From an uncultured Bacilli bacterium (lineage in GTDB: Bacteria; Bacillota_I; Bacilli_A; RF39; UBA660), in contig CAKPIH010000014.1 of NCBI GenBank assembly GCA_934162325.1, forward strand, positions 1 through 25,363: a stretch of DNA of 25,363 nt, read 5' to 3'. Both the position numbers and the translations under genes were made by a program. The notes below the pieces were generated by a model. It was not told where the DNA came from and ran no database searches. It saw nothing but the letters and a program-made list of their open reading frames with translations. The number at the start of each line of letters is the position of its first letter. Position 1 is the first letter of the stretch. Below are positions 8,019-14,553 of this stretch, one piece after another.

Positions 8019-8663
8019 CTATAATTCATCTAAAGATTTATTATAGAATTCTTCAGGATTAACAATTTTACCCTTATGATATAATTCAAAATGTAAATGA
8101 TTACCCATATCTTTCTCTATATTAGATAATCCACTTTTAGCAATAATTTGTCCCTGAATAACTTTGTCATCTTTACTAACAGTAACATCAGATAAACTTT
8201 GATATACACTAATTAGATCATTATTATGTCTAATCTCAATAGTAGTACCCATAATATCATTATTTTCAACCGAAATAACAGTACCATCTAAAATACTAAT
8301 AACATCAAAAACATTCTCACTAGCATAATCAACTCCTGAATTTTGCATATAAGTATTCTCATAGAATATAATAGCTTTTTCCTGATTATCAGTAGAATCC
8401 TTATAATCATAGAAAGATTTAGCTATCTTAACATCATCACTAAGATATGGCTTAACAATAGTATTATTAGTACTAACTACCGGAATATCTCTATTAGCCC
8501 CCTCAGTAATCTCACCATCAACATATTTAATATTATTATCTTTCTTAGAAAACAATAAATTATTAGCAAACTTACCTACAAAAAACATACTAAATAAAAA
8601 TGCCAATACCAAAGTACCATATATTACAGGTACAAAAAATGATTTAATTCTTCTATTTCTCAT
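8019..8663 (-). CDS. spoIIQ: Forespore channel protein SpoIIQ (degenerate M23 peptidase)
   Basis: In spore-formers SpoIIQ crosses the forespore membrane and binds SpoIIIAH to form the engulfment zipper and feeding tube. This 214-residue protein has one N-terminal membrane helix (about 9-30), a linker, and a LytM/M23 fold at about 110-205. SVYQSLSDV is nearly the same as in B. subtilis SpoIIQ. In the fold the first metal motif reads N108-S-G-V-D112, with Asn where active M23 enzymes have His. The third motif GNHLHFEL is intact. B. subtilis SpoIIQ also lacks the first ligand, so the protein is probably non-catalytic. The ATG at 8663 follows GAGGTGA. A longer frame reaching into spoIID is rejected. 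It lies between spoIID and spoIIID. Confidence 0.9.
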   Translation of the reverse strand: MRNRRIKSFFVPVIYGTLVLAFLFSMFFVGKFANNLLFSKKDNNIKYVDGEITEGANRDIPVVSTNNTIVKPYLSDDVKIAKSFYDYKDSTDNQEKAIIFYENTYMQNSGVDYASENVFDVISILDGTVISVENNDIMGTTIEIRHNNDLISVYQSLSDVTVSKDDKVIQGQIIAKSGLSNIEKDMGNHLHFELYHKGKIVNPEEFYNKSLDEL

Positions 8664-8680
8664 CTTATCACCTCTAATAT

Positions 8681-8709
8681 AATTGTTTCCTAAAACCAAA
8701 ATAATATAC
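8681..8709 (-). promoter_or_regulatory. Possible sigma-F-type promoter of spoIIQ
   Basis: Minus strand GTATA (8705-8709), 14 bases, then GGAAACAATT (8681-8690), which fits the sigma-F -10 pattern GGnRAHAHTW fully. The spacer is shorter than the usual 15-16, so the call is tentative. B. subtilis spoIIQ is sigma-F dependent. Confidence 0.35.
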
Positions 8710-8710
8710 A

Positions 8711-9637
8711 TTAATTTTCCATTTTTTTAATCTCAGTACCAGAATAATAATATTTCAAAATATCCTTATAACTATAACCCTCTTGAGCCATACCAAGAGC
8801 ACCATACTGACTCATACCAACACCATGACCATATCCAGTAGTAGAAATAATAATCTTATCACCATCTTTTTTTAAAGAAAAATCAAGTGATCTAAGACCT
8901 AATTTATCATATAAACTTTTCCCAGTAAATTCCTTACCATTAATACTAAGTGTAACAATTCTATTAGTACTACTTCTTTTAAGAACTTTAAAATCAAAAG
9001 AATCACTATAAGAAAGACCTAATTTTTTATAAAAAGAATTAATATCCATTGAAGTATTGTTTCTAAATGCCGAACTAGTCTTTTCATCCCAAGAAGATTT
9101 AACACTTTTTAAATATGGCAAATCAACATCAAATACCAAAGAAGCCGTTTCAGTATAACCATTACTAGTAGAAAAAAACAAAGCATCAATTACTTCACCA
9201 TCATATTCCAAATATTCCATACTCGTCTCATTAACAACTTCTCTAAGTTTATTAATATTATTAATATAATCTTCACCCCAAGCATCTTTCAAATAATTAT
9301 CATCCAAATATACCTGATTCATAATAGAATCAACAACATCATAATCATTATCTTTATTATACTCCATTCTTTTAAAAGCATAACTTCTTGCCGCCACTGC
9401 TTGTGCTTTAAAAGCTTCTTTATCAAAATAAATAGGCATTTCACCCGCTAAAACACCAACAATATATTCTTCAAAAGGAATAGAATCAATATTTCCTGTG
9501 CTCATTCTTTTAACTCTAATAATAGTATTAGACATATATTTAATTTTTATTTCTTCTTTCTCATCTATTTTATAAAAATTAACAATCAAAAAAGGAATAA
9601 AAATAATAATAACAGTAATAAAAATAATCTTTTTCAT
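8711..9637 (-). CDS. spoIID: Stage II sporulation protein D, lytic transglycosylase
   Basis: SpoIID cleaves septal and forespore peptidoglycan glycan strands during engulfment, working with SpoIIP and SpoIIM. The 308-residue protein has an N-terminal membrane anchor (about 3-22). The SpoIID domain contains the catalytic glutamate E66 in GVLAGEMP, then FKAQAVAARSYAFKRM, FFSTSNGYTET and the C-terminal GYGHGVGMSQYGALGMA. All match the family well. No cell-wall-binding repeats are present, which separates it from LytB-type relatives. It is followed by spoIIQ and spoIIID, as in B. subtilis. Mother-cell sigma-E control would be expected; a CATATAAT sits upstream but no convincing -35 was found. Confidence 0.93.
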   Translation of the reverse strand: MKKIIFITVIIIFIPFLIVNFYKIDEKEEIKIKYMSNTIIRVKRMSTGNIDSIPFEEYIVGVLAGEMPIYFDKEAFKAQAVAARSYAFKRMEYNKDNDYDVVDSIMNQVYLDDNYLKDAWGEDYINNINKLREVVNETSMEYLEYDGEVIDALFFSTSNGYTETASLVFDVDLPYLKSVKSSWDEKTSSAFRNNTSMDINSFYKKLGLSYSDSFDFKVLKRSSTNRIVTLSINGKEFTGKSLYDKLGLRSLDFSLKKDGDKIIISTTGYGHGVGMSQYGALGMAQEGYSYKDILKYYYSGTEIKKMEN

Positions 9638-9686
9638 ATCATAACCTCTATCTAATTATATGATATAGAAAAAGAAAAAACTGTCA

Positions 9687-9716
9687 AAAAAAGAAATGAT
9701 ATTATTTACCATTTCT
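9687..9716 (-). terminator. Terminator of the tatD/3D-protein unit
   Basis: An 8-bp minus-strand stem (GAAATGGT/ATCATTTC, one G-T pair) with a 7-base loop is followed by seven T. The hairpin 5' arm lies in the last codons of the 3D-domain gene and the loop holds its stop codon. Confidence 0.8.
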
Positions 9717-10406
9717 TAACATTTCAAATTTAACATTAGGAGTAAGCCCTATAATACCAGGATCCTTCTCATTAATAAAGGCCAAATCAAATAAAGTACC
9801 TCTATTAAAACCAACATTACCACCTCTGTCAAGAACAATTCCTATAAAATCATCCATACCAGGAACATTACTAATTCTAAAAATAGAATAGAATGGAAAT
9901 GATGGATCTGCTGCCAAAATTCTAACAGTACCAAATTCATTATCATCATAATACATAGATTCATTTAAATTATGACCTGCGGCTGTATATCCAGAACAAC
10001 CATAACAATTAGCACCATACCCAGTTAAATTACCAACTACAGTATTAAGTATCTCTCTATCATAAAATAAACCTGAAGAACTAGGCGTAGTTGGAGTATC
10101 AGGAACAACCGGCGTCGTATCAACAACAGGTTCTTCATTAACTTCCTCTTTAACCTCTTCTTCTTTTATTTCTTCTTTTTTAGTATCATCATCCAAAGGA
10201 ACAACAACACTATTATCAACAGAACTAAGAAGCAATTCTTCACTTTTAAATAAAGTCATTGTCTTATCTGCCATTTTGTCAAAATTATTATTACCAATAG
10301 TTATATTTTGATTATTAGCACCACCTGAAAAAACAAGTGTCAAAAATAAAGTAACTACTAATAACTGTGAAGAAATAGTTATAACCTTAACAGTTACATT
10401 CTTCAT
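9702..10406 (-). CDS. Exported 3D-domain protein (YabE/YocH-like)
   Basis: This 234-residue protein has an N-terminal membrane helix or signal anchor (about 6-28). A long low-complexity linker of Lys/Glu then Thr/Pro follows (KKEEIKEEEVKEEVNEE, then PVVPDTPTTPSSS). A C-terminal 3D domain from about residue 130 is marked by the three aspartates in ILAADPSF, IVLDRGGNVG and TLFDLAF. In YabE and YocH the same domain is linked to cell-wall lysis or muralytic activity, with resemblance to the MltA barrel. The cysteine segment GANCYGCSG replaces the usual Cys-rich start of the domain. There is no G5 or DUF348 repeat as in YabE. The ATG at 10406 follows AGGTGA. Position after tatD matches yabD-yabE of B. 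subtilis. Substrate and role are inferred. Confidence 0.82.
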   Translation of the reverse strand: MKNVTVKVITISSQLLVVTLFLTLVFSGGANNQNITIGNNNFDKMADKTMTLFKSEELLLSSVDNSVVVPLDDDTKKEEIKEEEVKEEVNEEPVVDTTPVVPDTPTTPSSSGLFYDREILNTVVGNLTGYGANCYGCSGYTAAGHNLNESMYYDDNEFGTVRILAADPSFPFYSIFRISNVPGMDDFIGIVLDRGGNVGFNRGTLFDLAFINEKDPGIIGLTPNVKFEMLRNGK

Positions 10407-10446
10407 TAATCTCACCTCATTAATATTTTAGAACATATTAATTGTA

Positions 10447-11211
10447 TCATTTTTCGCAAGAAAAGTCAAATACGGCCTCCGCATTAGCAGTAGTAACCCT
10501 AGCAATATCAAGGCCTGAAGTTCCTTTTATACTTGCAATCTCATCAGCAATAATAGGTATATATTTAGGACTATTATCCTCTCCTCTATGAGGAACTGGA
10601 GCAAGATACGGACTATCAGTCTCTAATAAAATATATGCTAAATTAGTATCTTTTACCACTTCTTTAATAGTCTTAGCATTTTTATAAGTAATTATACCTC
10701 CAATACCAATTTTATATCCAAGTTTAATAAATTCCCTAGCCATTTCTACAGAACCACTAAAACAATGTATACTTCCCTTTAAATTATATTCTTTTAAAAT
10801 ATTATATGTATCTTGTATAGAATCTCTACTATGAACAATAATAGGTTTATTATACTTTTGTGCAATATCTAATTGTTTCCTAAAAACCATAATTTGTTTT
10901 TCTCTATCAGTATCATCATAATGATAATCAAGCCCAATTTCACCAACAGCAACAATTTTAGAATTATTAATATTCTCTTCTAAAAAAGAAAAATATTCAT
11001 CTTTAAAATCATCTAATTCAGTAGGATGAAATCCAATAGCCCCATATATAATATCATATTTATTAACAAGTTCTAAAACCTCTTTATTTGAAACAATATC
11101 ACATCCATTAACAATAATCCTATTAACATTATTATCTTTACATTCAGAAATAACTTTTTCAATATCATCATAGTATTCACTAAATACATGACAATGAGTA
11201 TCAATATACAT
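10447..11211 (-). CDS. tatD: TatD-family metal-dependent hydrolase/DNase
   Basis: This is a TIM-barrel metal hydrolase of the YabD/TatD group, 254 residues, the usual length. Metal ligands are visible in order: DTHCHVF at the N-terminus, the glutamate in VGEIGLDYHY, histidines in PIIVHSRDS and GSIHCFSG, and the aspartate in LLETDSPYLAPVPHRG. Family members are 3'-5' deoxyribonucleases implicated in DNA repair or turnover, and the exact substrate is not shown by sequence. The start ATG has AGGAGG. It follows a 55-residue membrane-protein gene and precedes the 3D-domain gene. The metG-tatD-3D order resembles metS-yabD-yabE of B. subtilis. Confidence 0.94.
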   Translation of the reverse strand: MYIDTHCHVFSEYYDDIEKVISECKDNNVNRIIVNGCDIVSNKEVLELVNKYDIIYGAIGFHPTELDDFKDEYFSFLEENINNSKIVAVGEIGLDYHYDDTDREKQIMVFRKQLDIAQKYNKPIIVHSRDSIQDTYNILKEYNLKGSIHCFSGSVEMAREFIKLGYKIGIGGIITYKNAKTIKEVVKDTNLAYILLETDSPYLAPVPHRGEDNSPKYIPIIADEIASIKGTSGLDIARVTTANAEAVFDFSCEK

Positions 11212-11226
11212 AAAAATCCTCCTAAT

Positions 11227-11251
11227 AAAAAATCATACTAACTAATAGTAT
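11227..11251 (-). terminator. Weak hairpin with T6 between the 55-residue gene and tatD
   Basis: On the minus strand a 6-bp stem (ATACTA/TAGTAT) with a 5-base loop is followed by T6 just ahead of the tatD ribosome binding site. The stem is AT-rich and would at most attenuate. Confidence 0.35.
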
Positions 11252-11253
11252 AA

Positions 11254-11421
11254 TTATTTAATATTAATTTTAATAAAAATTTTAACAATAAGAAAACAAA
11301 CTATTAATATATAAACAAAATCAATAATATTCTTATGATTAAAAATAAATAAAATAATAATACCACCAAAAACTAAAGATAACACCTTATAAATCATACC
11401 ATGATTCTTACCATTAAACAT
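11254..11421 (-). CDS. Small 55-residue membrane protein, unrecognised
   Basis: A short open frame starts MFNGKNHGMIYKVL. It has a hydrophobic stretch LSLVFGGIIILFIF (about 14-27), a short polar turn NHKNII, and a second hydrophobic stretch DFVYILIVCFLIVKIFI (about 34-50), so it is a likely two-helix membrane hairpin. Support for expression: AGGGAG seven bases before the ATG, and an upstream promoter with TTTACA, 17 bases, TATATT. No family was recognised. It lies between metG and tatD, in a gap where B. subtilis has no counterpart. Confidence 0.6.
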   Translation of the reverse strand: MFNGKNHGMIYKVLSLVFGGIIILFIFNHKNIIDFVYILIVCFLIVKIFIKINIK

Positions 11422-11458
11422 AGCCAGTCTCCCTTTCAGTATTAGGTACTACAACAAA

Positions 11459-11487
11459 AATATAACATAATTATTAACATATGTAAA
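11459..11487 (-). promoter_or_regulatory. Sigma-A promoter for the 55-residue gene and tatD
   Basis: Minus strand TTTACA (11482-11487), 17 bases, TATATT (11459-11464), with an extended -10 TGT. It lies 38 bases upstream of the small gene's ATG. Confidence 0.6.
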
Positions 11488-11512
11488 TAAAAATAAGTAA
11501 ACTTTACATAAG

Positions 11513-11536
11513 AAAAAGAACTAAGTAAACACTTAA
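11513..11536 (-). terminator. Weak terminator at the end of metG
   Basis: A 6-bp stem (TTAAGT/ACTTAG, one G-T pair) with a 4-base loop overlaps the metG stop. It is followed by TTCTTTTT rather than a clean T run. The stem is short and may be leaky. Confidence 0.35.
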
Positions 11537-13062
11537 TTCTCAATTCTTTGAAATAAAACTTCAGCCTTATTAACTTTAGTTCCTGACTTATATCCACCAA
11601 ACTCACTAATACTATCATAAGAAATATTATCAGTATTAATTTGATTAAATATCTTCTCACAAGTATCAGGAATAAAAGCTTGTAATAATACAGTACAAAT
11701 TCTAATACACTCAATTAGATTATATAACACCGTAGCAAGTCTATCTTTTTTAGATTCATCTTTAGCAAGAACCCAAGGCATAGTCTCATCAATATATTTA
11801 TTACAATCTCTAAGTACATCAAATATACTAGCAATAGCTTTAGAGACTTCTAACTCATTCATATAATTTTCAACTACATCTTTTAATCCTATAGTCTCTT
11901 CAATTAATTTATTATCAACTTCTTCATTAACCTTAGTATTAGTAACAACACCATCAAAATATTTATTAGCCATACCAATAGTTCTATTAACCAAATTACC
12001 AAGTACATTAGCAAGATCTCCATTAGTTCTATTAATTAAAGCTTCTTCAGAAAAATTACCATCACTACCAAATGGAACCTCTCTTAAAACAAAATATCTA
12101 ACAGCATCAACACCATAAGCATCAATATACTCTCTAGGATCTTTATAATTACCTAAACTCTTAGATATTTTACCCCCATTAATAACTAACCATCCATGTC
12201 CAAATACCTTATCAGGTAACGGTAAATCAAGAGCCATCAACATAATAGGCCAAATAATAGTATGAAATCTAACTATTTCCTTACCTACTATATGTAGATT
12301 AGCAGGCCAATACTTCTTAAATAATGAATCATCTTCACTTAAATATCCTAAAGCTGATATATAATTAGCCAAAGCATCAATCCATACATAAACAACATGT
12401 TTAGGATCAAAAGTAACAGGAATTCCCCAATCAAAAGTAGTTCTAGATACACATAAATCTTCAAGTCCAGGCTTAATAAAATTATTAAGCATCTCATTCT
12501 TTCTAGATTCAGGTTCAATAAAATTAGGATGTTCTTCATAAAATTTAACTAATCTATCTTGATATTTAGAAAGTTTAAAGAAATAAGCTTCTTCAGATAC
12601 CTCATTAACATCTCTACCACAATCAGGGCATTTACCATCTACAAGTTGTGTCTCAGTCCAAAAAGACTCACAAGGAGTACAATATAATCCCTTGTATTCA
12701 CCCTTATAAATATCCCCTTGATTATATAACTTCTCAAAGATTTTTTGAACGCATTCAACATGTTCTTTATCAGTAGTTCTAATAAATTTATCATAACTAA
12801 TATTTAAACTCTTCCATAAATCTTTAGAATTAACAACAATCTTATCAACATACTCTTGAGGAGTAATACCAGCCTCTTCAGCCTTCTTTTGTATTTTTAA
12901 TCCATGTTCATCAGTACCAGTTAAATAAAATACATCATAACCAGTAAGTCTCTTATATCTAGCAATAGAATCCGCTATTATAGTAGTATAGCAATGTCCA
13001 ATATGAAAATTAGCACTTGGATAATATATAGGTGTAGTAATATAAAATTTATCTTTATTCAT
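11533..13062 (-). CDS. metG: Methionyl-tRNA synthetase, without C-terminal tRNA-binding domain
   Basis: This class I enzyme charges tRNA-Met. The 509-residue product has the HIGH motif in NFHIGHCYTT (about residue 21), a zinc-type knuckle with CTPC (about 128) and CPDC (about 147), and a KMSKS-type loop GGKISKSLGN (about 300). The helical anticodon-binding domain ends the protein. B. subtilis MetS is roughly 150 residues longer because of a C-terminal EMAPII/Trbp111 domain, which is absent here; the frame ends naturally. The start overlaps the dut stop as TAATG, so translation is probably coupled. Both genes follow a T-box leader with an AUG specifier, which matches methionine control. Confidence 0.96.
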   Translation of the reverse strand: MNKDKFYITTPIYYPSANFHIGHCYTTIIADSIARYKRLTGYDVFYLTGTDEHGLKIQKKAEEAGITPQEYVDKIVVNSKDLWKSLNISYDKFIRTTDKEHVECVQKIFEKLYNQGDIYKGEYKGLYCTPCESFWTETQLVDGKCPDCGRDVNEVSEEAYFFKLSKYQDRLVKFYEEHPNFIEPESRKNEMLNNFIKPGLEDLCVSRTTFDWGIPVTFDPKHVVYVWIDALANYISALGYLSEDDSLFKKYWPANLHIVGKEIVRFHTIIWPIMLMALDLPLPDKVFGHGWLVINGGKISKSLGNYKDPREYIDAYGVDAVRYFVLREVPFGSDGNFSEEALINRTNGDLANVLGNLVNRTIGMANKYFDGVVTNTKVNEEVDNKLIEETIGLKDVVENYMNELEVSKAIASIFDVLRDCNKYIDETMPWVLAKDESKKDRLATVLYNLIECIRICTVLLQAFIPDTCEKIFNQINTDNISYDSISEFGGYKSGTKVNKAEVLFQRIEN

Positions 13063-13544
13063 TATAAATCATCTCCCTTATTATTAGTACTACCAATTCC
13101 ACCTTCTCTTAAATCAGTAGTATTATCATCATCAGTAATTAAATATGGTATAAATATACCTTGTACAAATCTATCTCCCTTTTTAATCTCAATAACCTCA
13201 TCCCCTTCATTCTCTAAACATACAAAAATATGACCACCATTACTAGAATTACCATAGTAATCAGCATCAATAATACAAACCTGATTACACATCCGTACAT
13301 TATACTTAAATCCCAAGCTACTTCTAACAAATATACCAAGAAATTCATTATCATTCATCATCACCCTAATACCAGTAGGAATAACCTTTCTCTCACCTGG
13401 TTTTAAAGTAACAGAAATAACACTATAAAAATCATAACCAGCACTACTAATAGTACCCCTTTTAGGTAAAATAACATCATCATAATTACCATTCGGTATA
13501 TCTTTAATAAAAGTATCTCTATCAATAATTTCAAATCTTCTCAT
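13062..13544 (-). CDS. dut: dUTP diphosphatase (trimeric dUTPase)
   Basis: It hydrolyses dUTP to dUMP and pyrophosphate, keeping uracil out of DNA and supplying dTMP synthesis. The 160-residue product has the five trimeric dUTPase motifs: 1, SSAGYDFYS; 2, VRSSLGFK; 3, CIIDADYYGN; 4, KKGDRFVQGIF; 5, REGGIGSTNN (normally RGxGGFGSTG). Motif 5 keeps the Gly-Ser-Thr but has Ile for Phe. The ATG at 13544 follows TTGGAGG. A longer frame would run through the T-box antiterminator and is rejected. Sharing a transcript and a TAATG overlap with metG places dUTP hydrolysis under methionine T-box control, which is unusual. Confidence 0.92.
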   Translation of the reverse strand: MRRFEIIDRDTFIKDIPNGNYDDVILPKRGTISSAGYDFYSVISVTLKPGERKVIPTGIRVMMNDNEFLGIFVRSSLGFKYNVRMCNQVCIIDADYYGNSSNGGHIFVCLENEGDEVIEIKKGDRFVQGIFIPYLITDDDNTTDLREGGIGSTNNKGDDL

Positions 13545-13552
13545 ATAAACCT

Positions 13553-13766
13553 CCAATAAAAAAATAAGATAGTCAAAGGACGAATAATATCCGCGGTACC
13601 ACCTTATTTTATGTAACATACACTCATTAAGTTATAACGTAACAACCGTCTATACCTATTAGATATAAAAGCTCCAGAACCATTTATAATAACTTTCATT
13701 ATCTATTTCCACCAACCATAGACTCTCTATAAATTAATATTATTACTCTTTCCTTCATCGCATTAC
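13553..13766 (-). promoter_or_regulatory. T-box leader (methionine type) of dut-metG
   Basis: The leader RNA has canonical T-box parts. The start GAUGAAGGAAAGAGUAAU is followed by a stem I base in which GUAAUAAU (13739-13746) pairs with GUUAUUAU (13686-13693). An AGAGAGU segment and a GGUUGGUGGAAA distal element come next. An AUG lies in the specifier loop (13697-13699). The T-box UGGUACC bulge (13595-13601) is held between AAGG/CCUU and GCG/CGU to form the antiterminator (13576-13605). AUG and the downstream metG agree on tRNA-Met sensing: uncharged tRNA would favour the antiterminator and transcription of dut-metG. The start at 13766 is inferred from the promoter. Confidence 0.93.
13558..13610 (-). 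terminator. T-box terminator hairpin
   Basis: A 13-bp stem (13598-13610 with 13561-13573, including G-U pairs) is followed by seven T. Its 5' arm takes in the AAGGUGGU of the T-box motif, so it cannot form together with the antiterminator. Confidence 0.88.
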
Positions 13767-13772
13767 GAAATT

Positions 13773-13801
13773 ATTTTACCACAATAAAAACATAATTACA
13801 A
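13773..13801 (-). promoter_or_regulatory. Promoter of the T-box dut-metG operon
   Basis: Minus strand TTGTAA (13796-13801), 17 bases, TAAAAT (13773-13778), with TGTGG directly before the -10 (extended -10 TGG). It is placed correctly for a leader starting near 13766. Confidence 0.7.
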
Positions 13802-13860
13802 TAGAAAATCAACTTTTTTTATAATCCATGCTTATATATAATATATATGGTTGATACCTT

Positions 13861-13915
13861 GTTGTTAGACTACCATAGGCTAACAACAACACTCTAAGAC
13901 AAAAGACTTAGAGTG
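13861..13915. repeat. Two tandem hairpins between spoVT and the T-box
   Basis: The first hairpin pairs GTTGTTAG with CTAACAAC (13861-13868 / 13880-13887). Past a single a/g mismatch it continues with CTA/TAG around a 3-base loop. The second pairs CACTCTAAG with CTTAGAGTG (13890-13898 / 13907-13915) around an 8-base loop. On the minus strand a T run precedes them rather than following, so they are not a standard terminator for spoVT. They could protect the spoVT 3' end or belong to a small RNA. Between about 13802 and 13860 only AT-rich sequence was seen. Confidence 0.6.
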
Positions 13916-13934
13916 AACAAAAAAATAAATAATA

Positions 13935-14465
13935 TTAATCAACAAATTGTTTACTAAGTAATTTAGACAAAACAATACACATCTTATCCTCAACATCACT
14001 GATAGGAACATCAGTAGAAATAAGAATAACACTACCTATAGCATCACCATTATCAACAATAGAAGAAAAAGTATAATACCCAACCTCTTCCTCATCATTA
14101 ATAATCTGAAAAGACTTCTTCTGTTTCTCAAAAAAATTATCTCTTCTTTCAATAGATCTCTCAGTAAACTCATTAATTTCCTTATCCAAATACTTCTTCT
14201 TTAAAGGACCAGTAGCCGCTATAACCTTATCCCTATCAGTAACAATAATATTATGCTTAATAATCTGATTAAAAGCCTCAACATAATCAATAGAAACATT
14301 CTTTAAACTTTCAATCTGAGAATACTTCTTCAAAATAATAGAATCATTCTCCAAATATATCTCTAAACTCTCACCATTCTTAATCCTAAGATTCTTCCTA
14401 ATCTCTTTTGGAATAACAATTCTTCCCAACTCATCAATCCTTCTAATTACACCAGTAGTTTTCAT
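13935..14465 (-). CDS. spoVT: Stage V sporulation regulator SpoVT
   Basis: This is a forespore transcription regulator of the sigma-G regulon. The 176-residue product has an N-terminal AbrB/MazE swapped-hairpin DNA-binding domain (about 1-50: TGVIRRIDELGRIVIPKEIR, then GESLEIYLE and ILKKYS). A C-terminal GAF-like domain includes ITVTDRDK-like text (NIIVTDRDKVIAATG), KKYLDKEI and GDAIGSVILIS. Length and layout match B. subtilis SpoVT (about 178) rather than the shorter AbrB. The start has AGGTGA. It follows mfd, as in B. subtilis, with its own promoter. No stage V polysaccharide flippase (spoVB) follows. Confidence 0.95.
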   Translation of the reverse strand: MKTTGVIRRIDELGRIVIPKEIRKNLRIKNGESLEIYLENDSIILKKYSQIESLKNVSIDYVEAFNQIIKHNIIVTDRDKVIAATGPLKKKYLDKEINEFTERSIERRDNFFEKQKKSFQIINDEEEVGYYTFSSIVDNGDAIGSVILISTDVPISDVEDKMCIVLSKLLSKQFVD

Positions 14466-14490
14466 TTATTTCACCTATACTTTCTCTAAT

Positions 14491-14519
14491 TATTTTGTCA
14501 AATAACTAAAGAATTATAC
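14491..14519 (-). promoter_or_regulatory. Sigma-G-like promoter of spoVT
   Basis: Minus strand GTATA (14515-14519), 17 bases, CAAAATA (14491-14497). The sigma-G pattern is gHATR, 17-18 bases, CATWMTA, so there is one mismatch in the -10. It sits 26-54 bases upstream of the start, and spoVT is sigma-G dependent in B. subtilis. An overlapping TTGACA lacks a good sigma-A -10. Confidence 0.5.
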
Positions 14520-14526
14520 AATAAAC

Positions 14527-14553
14527 AAAAAAATTAAAGAAATAATCTTTAAT
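14527..14553 (-). terminator. Terminator at the end of mfd (end of the tadA-mfd operon)
   Basis: A perfect 8-bp minus-strand stem (ATTAAAGA/TCTTTAAT) with a 5-base loop is followed by a T7 run. The stem covers the mfd stop codon. Confidence 0.85.

Noticed and set aside
8917..8930. Further Noc-like site in spoIID (TTTTCCCAGTAAAT)
   Set aside because: It has three mismatches to the palindrome and no neighbouring copies.
13545..13619. N-terminal extension of dut up to 13619
   Set aside because: It would translate the T-box antiterminator and terminator. The ATG at 13544 has TTGGAGG and fits dUTPase length.
13827..13850. AT palindrome of alternating T and A as an operator
   Set aside because: Simple TA alternation is expected by chance in such AT-rich sequence and shows no further structure.
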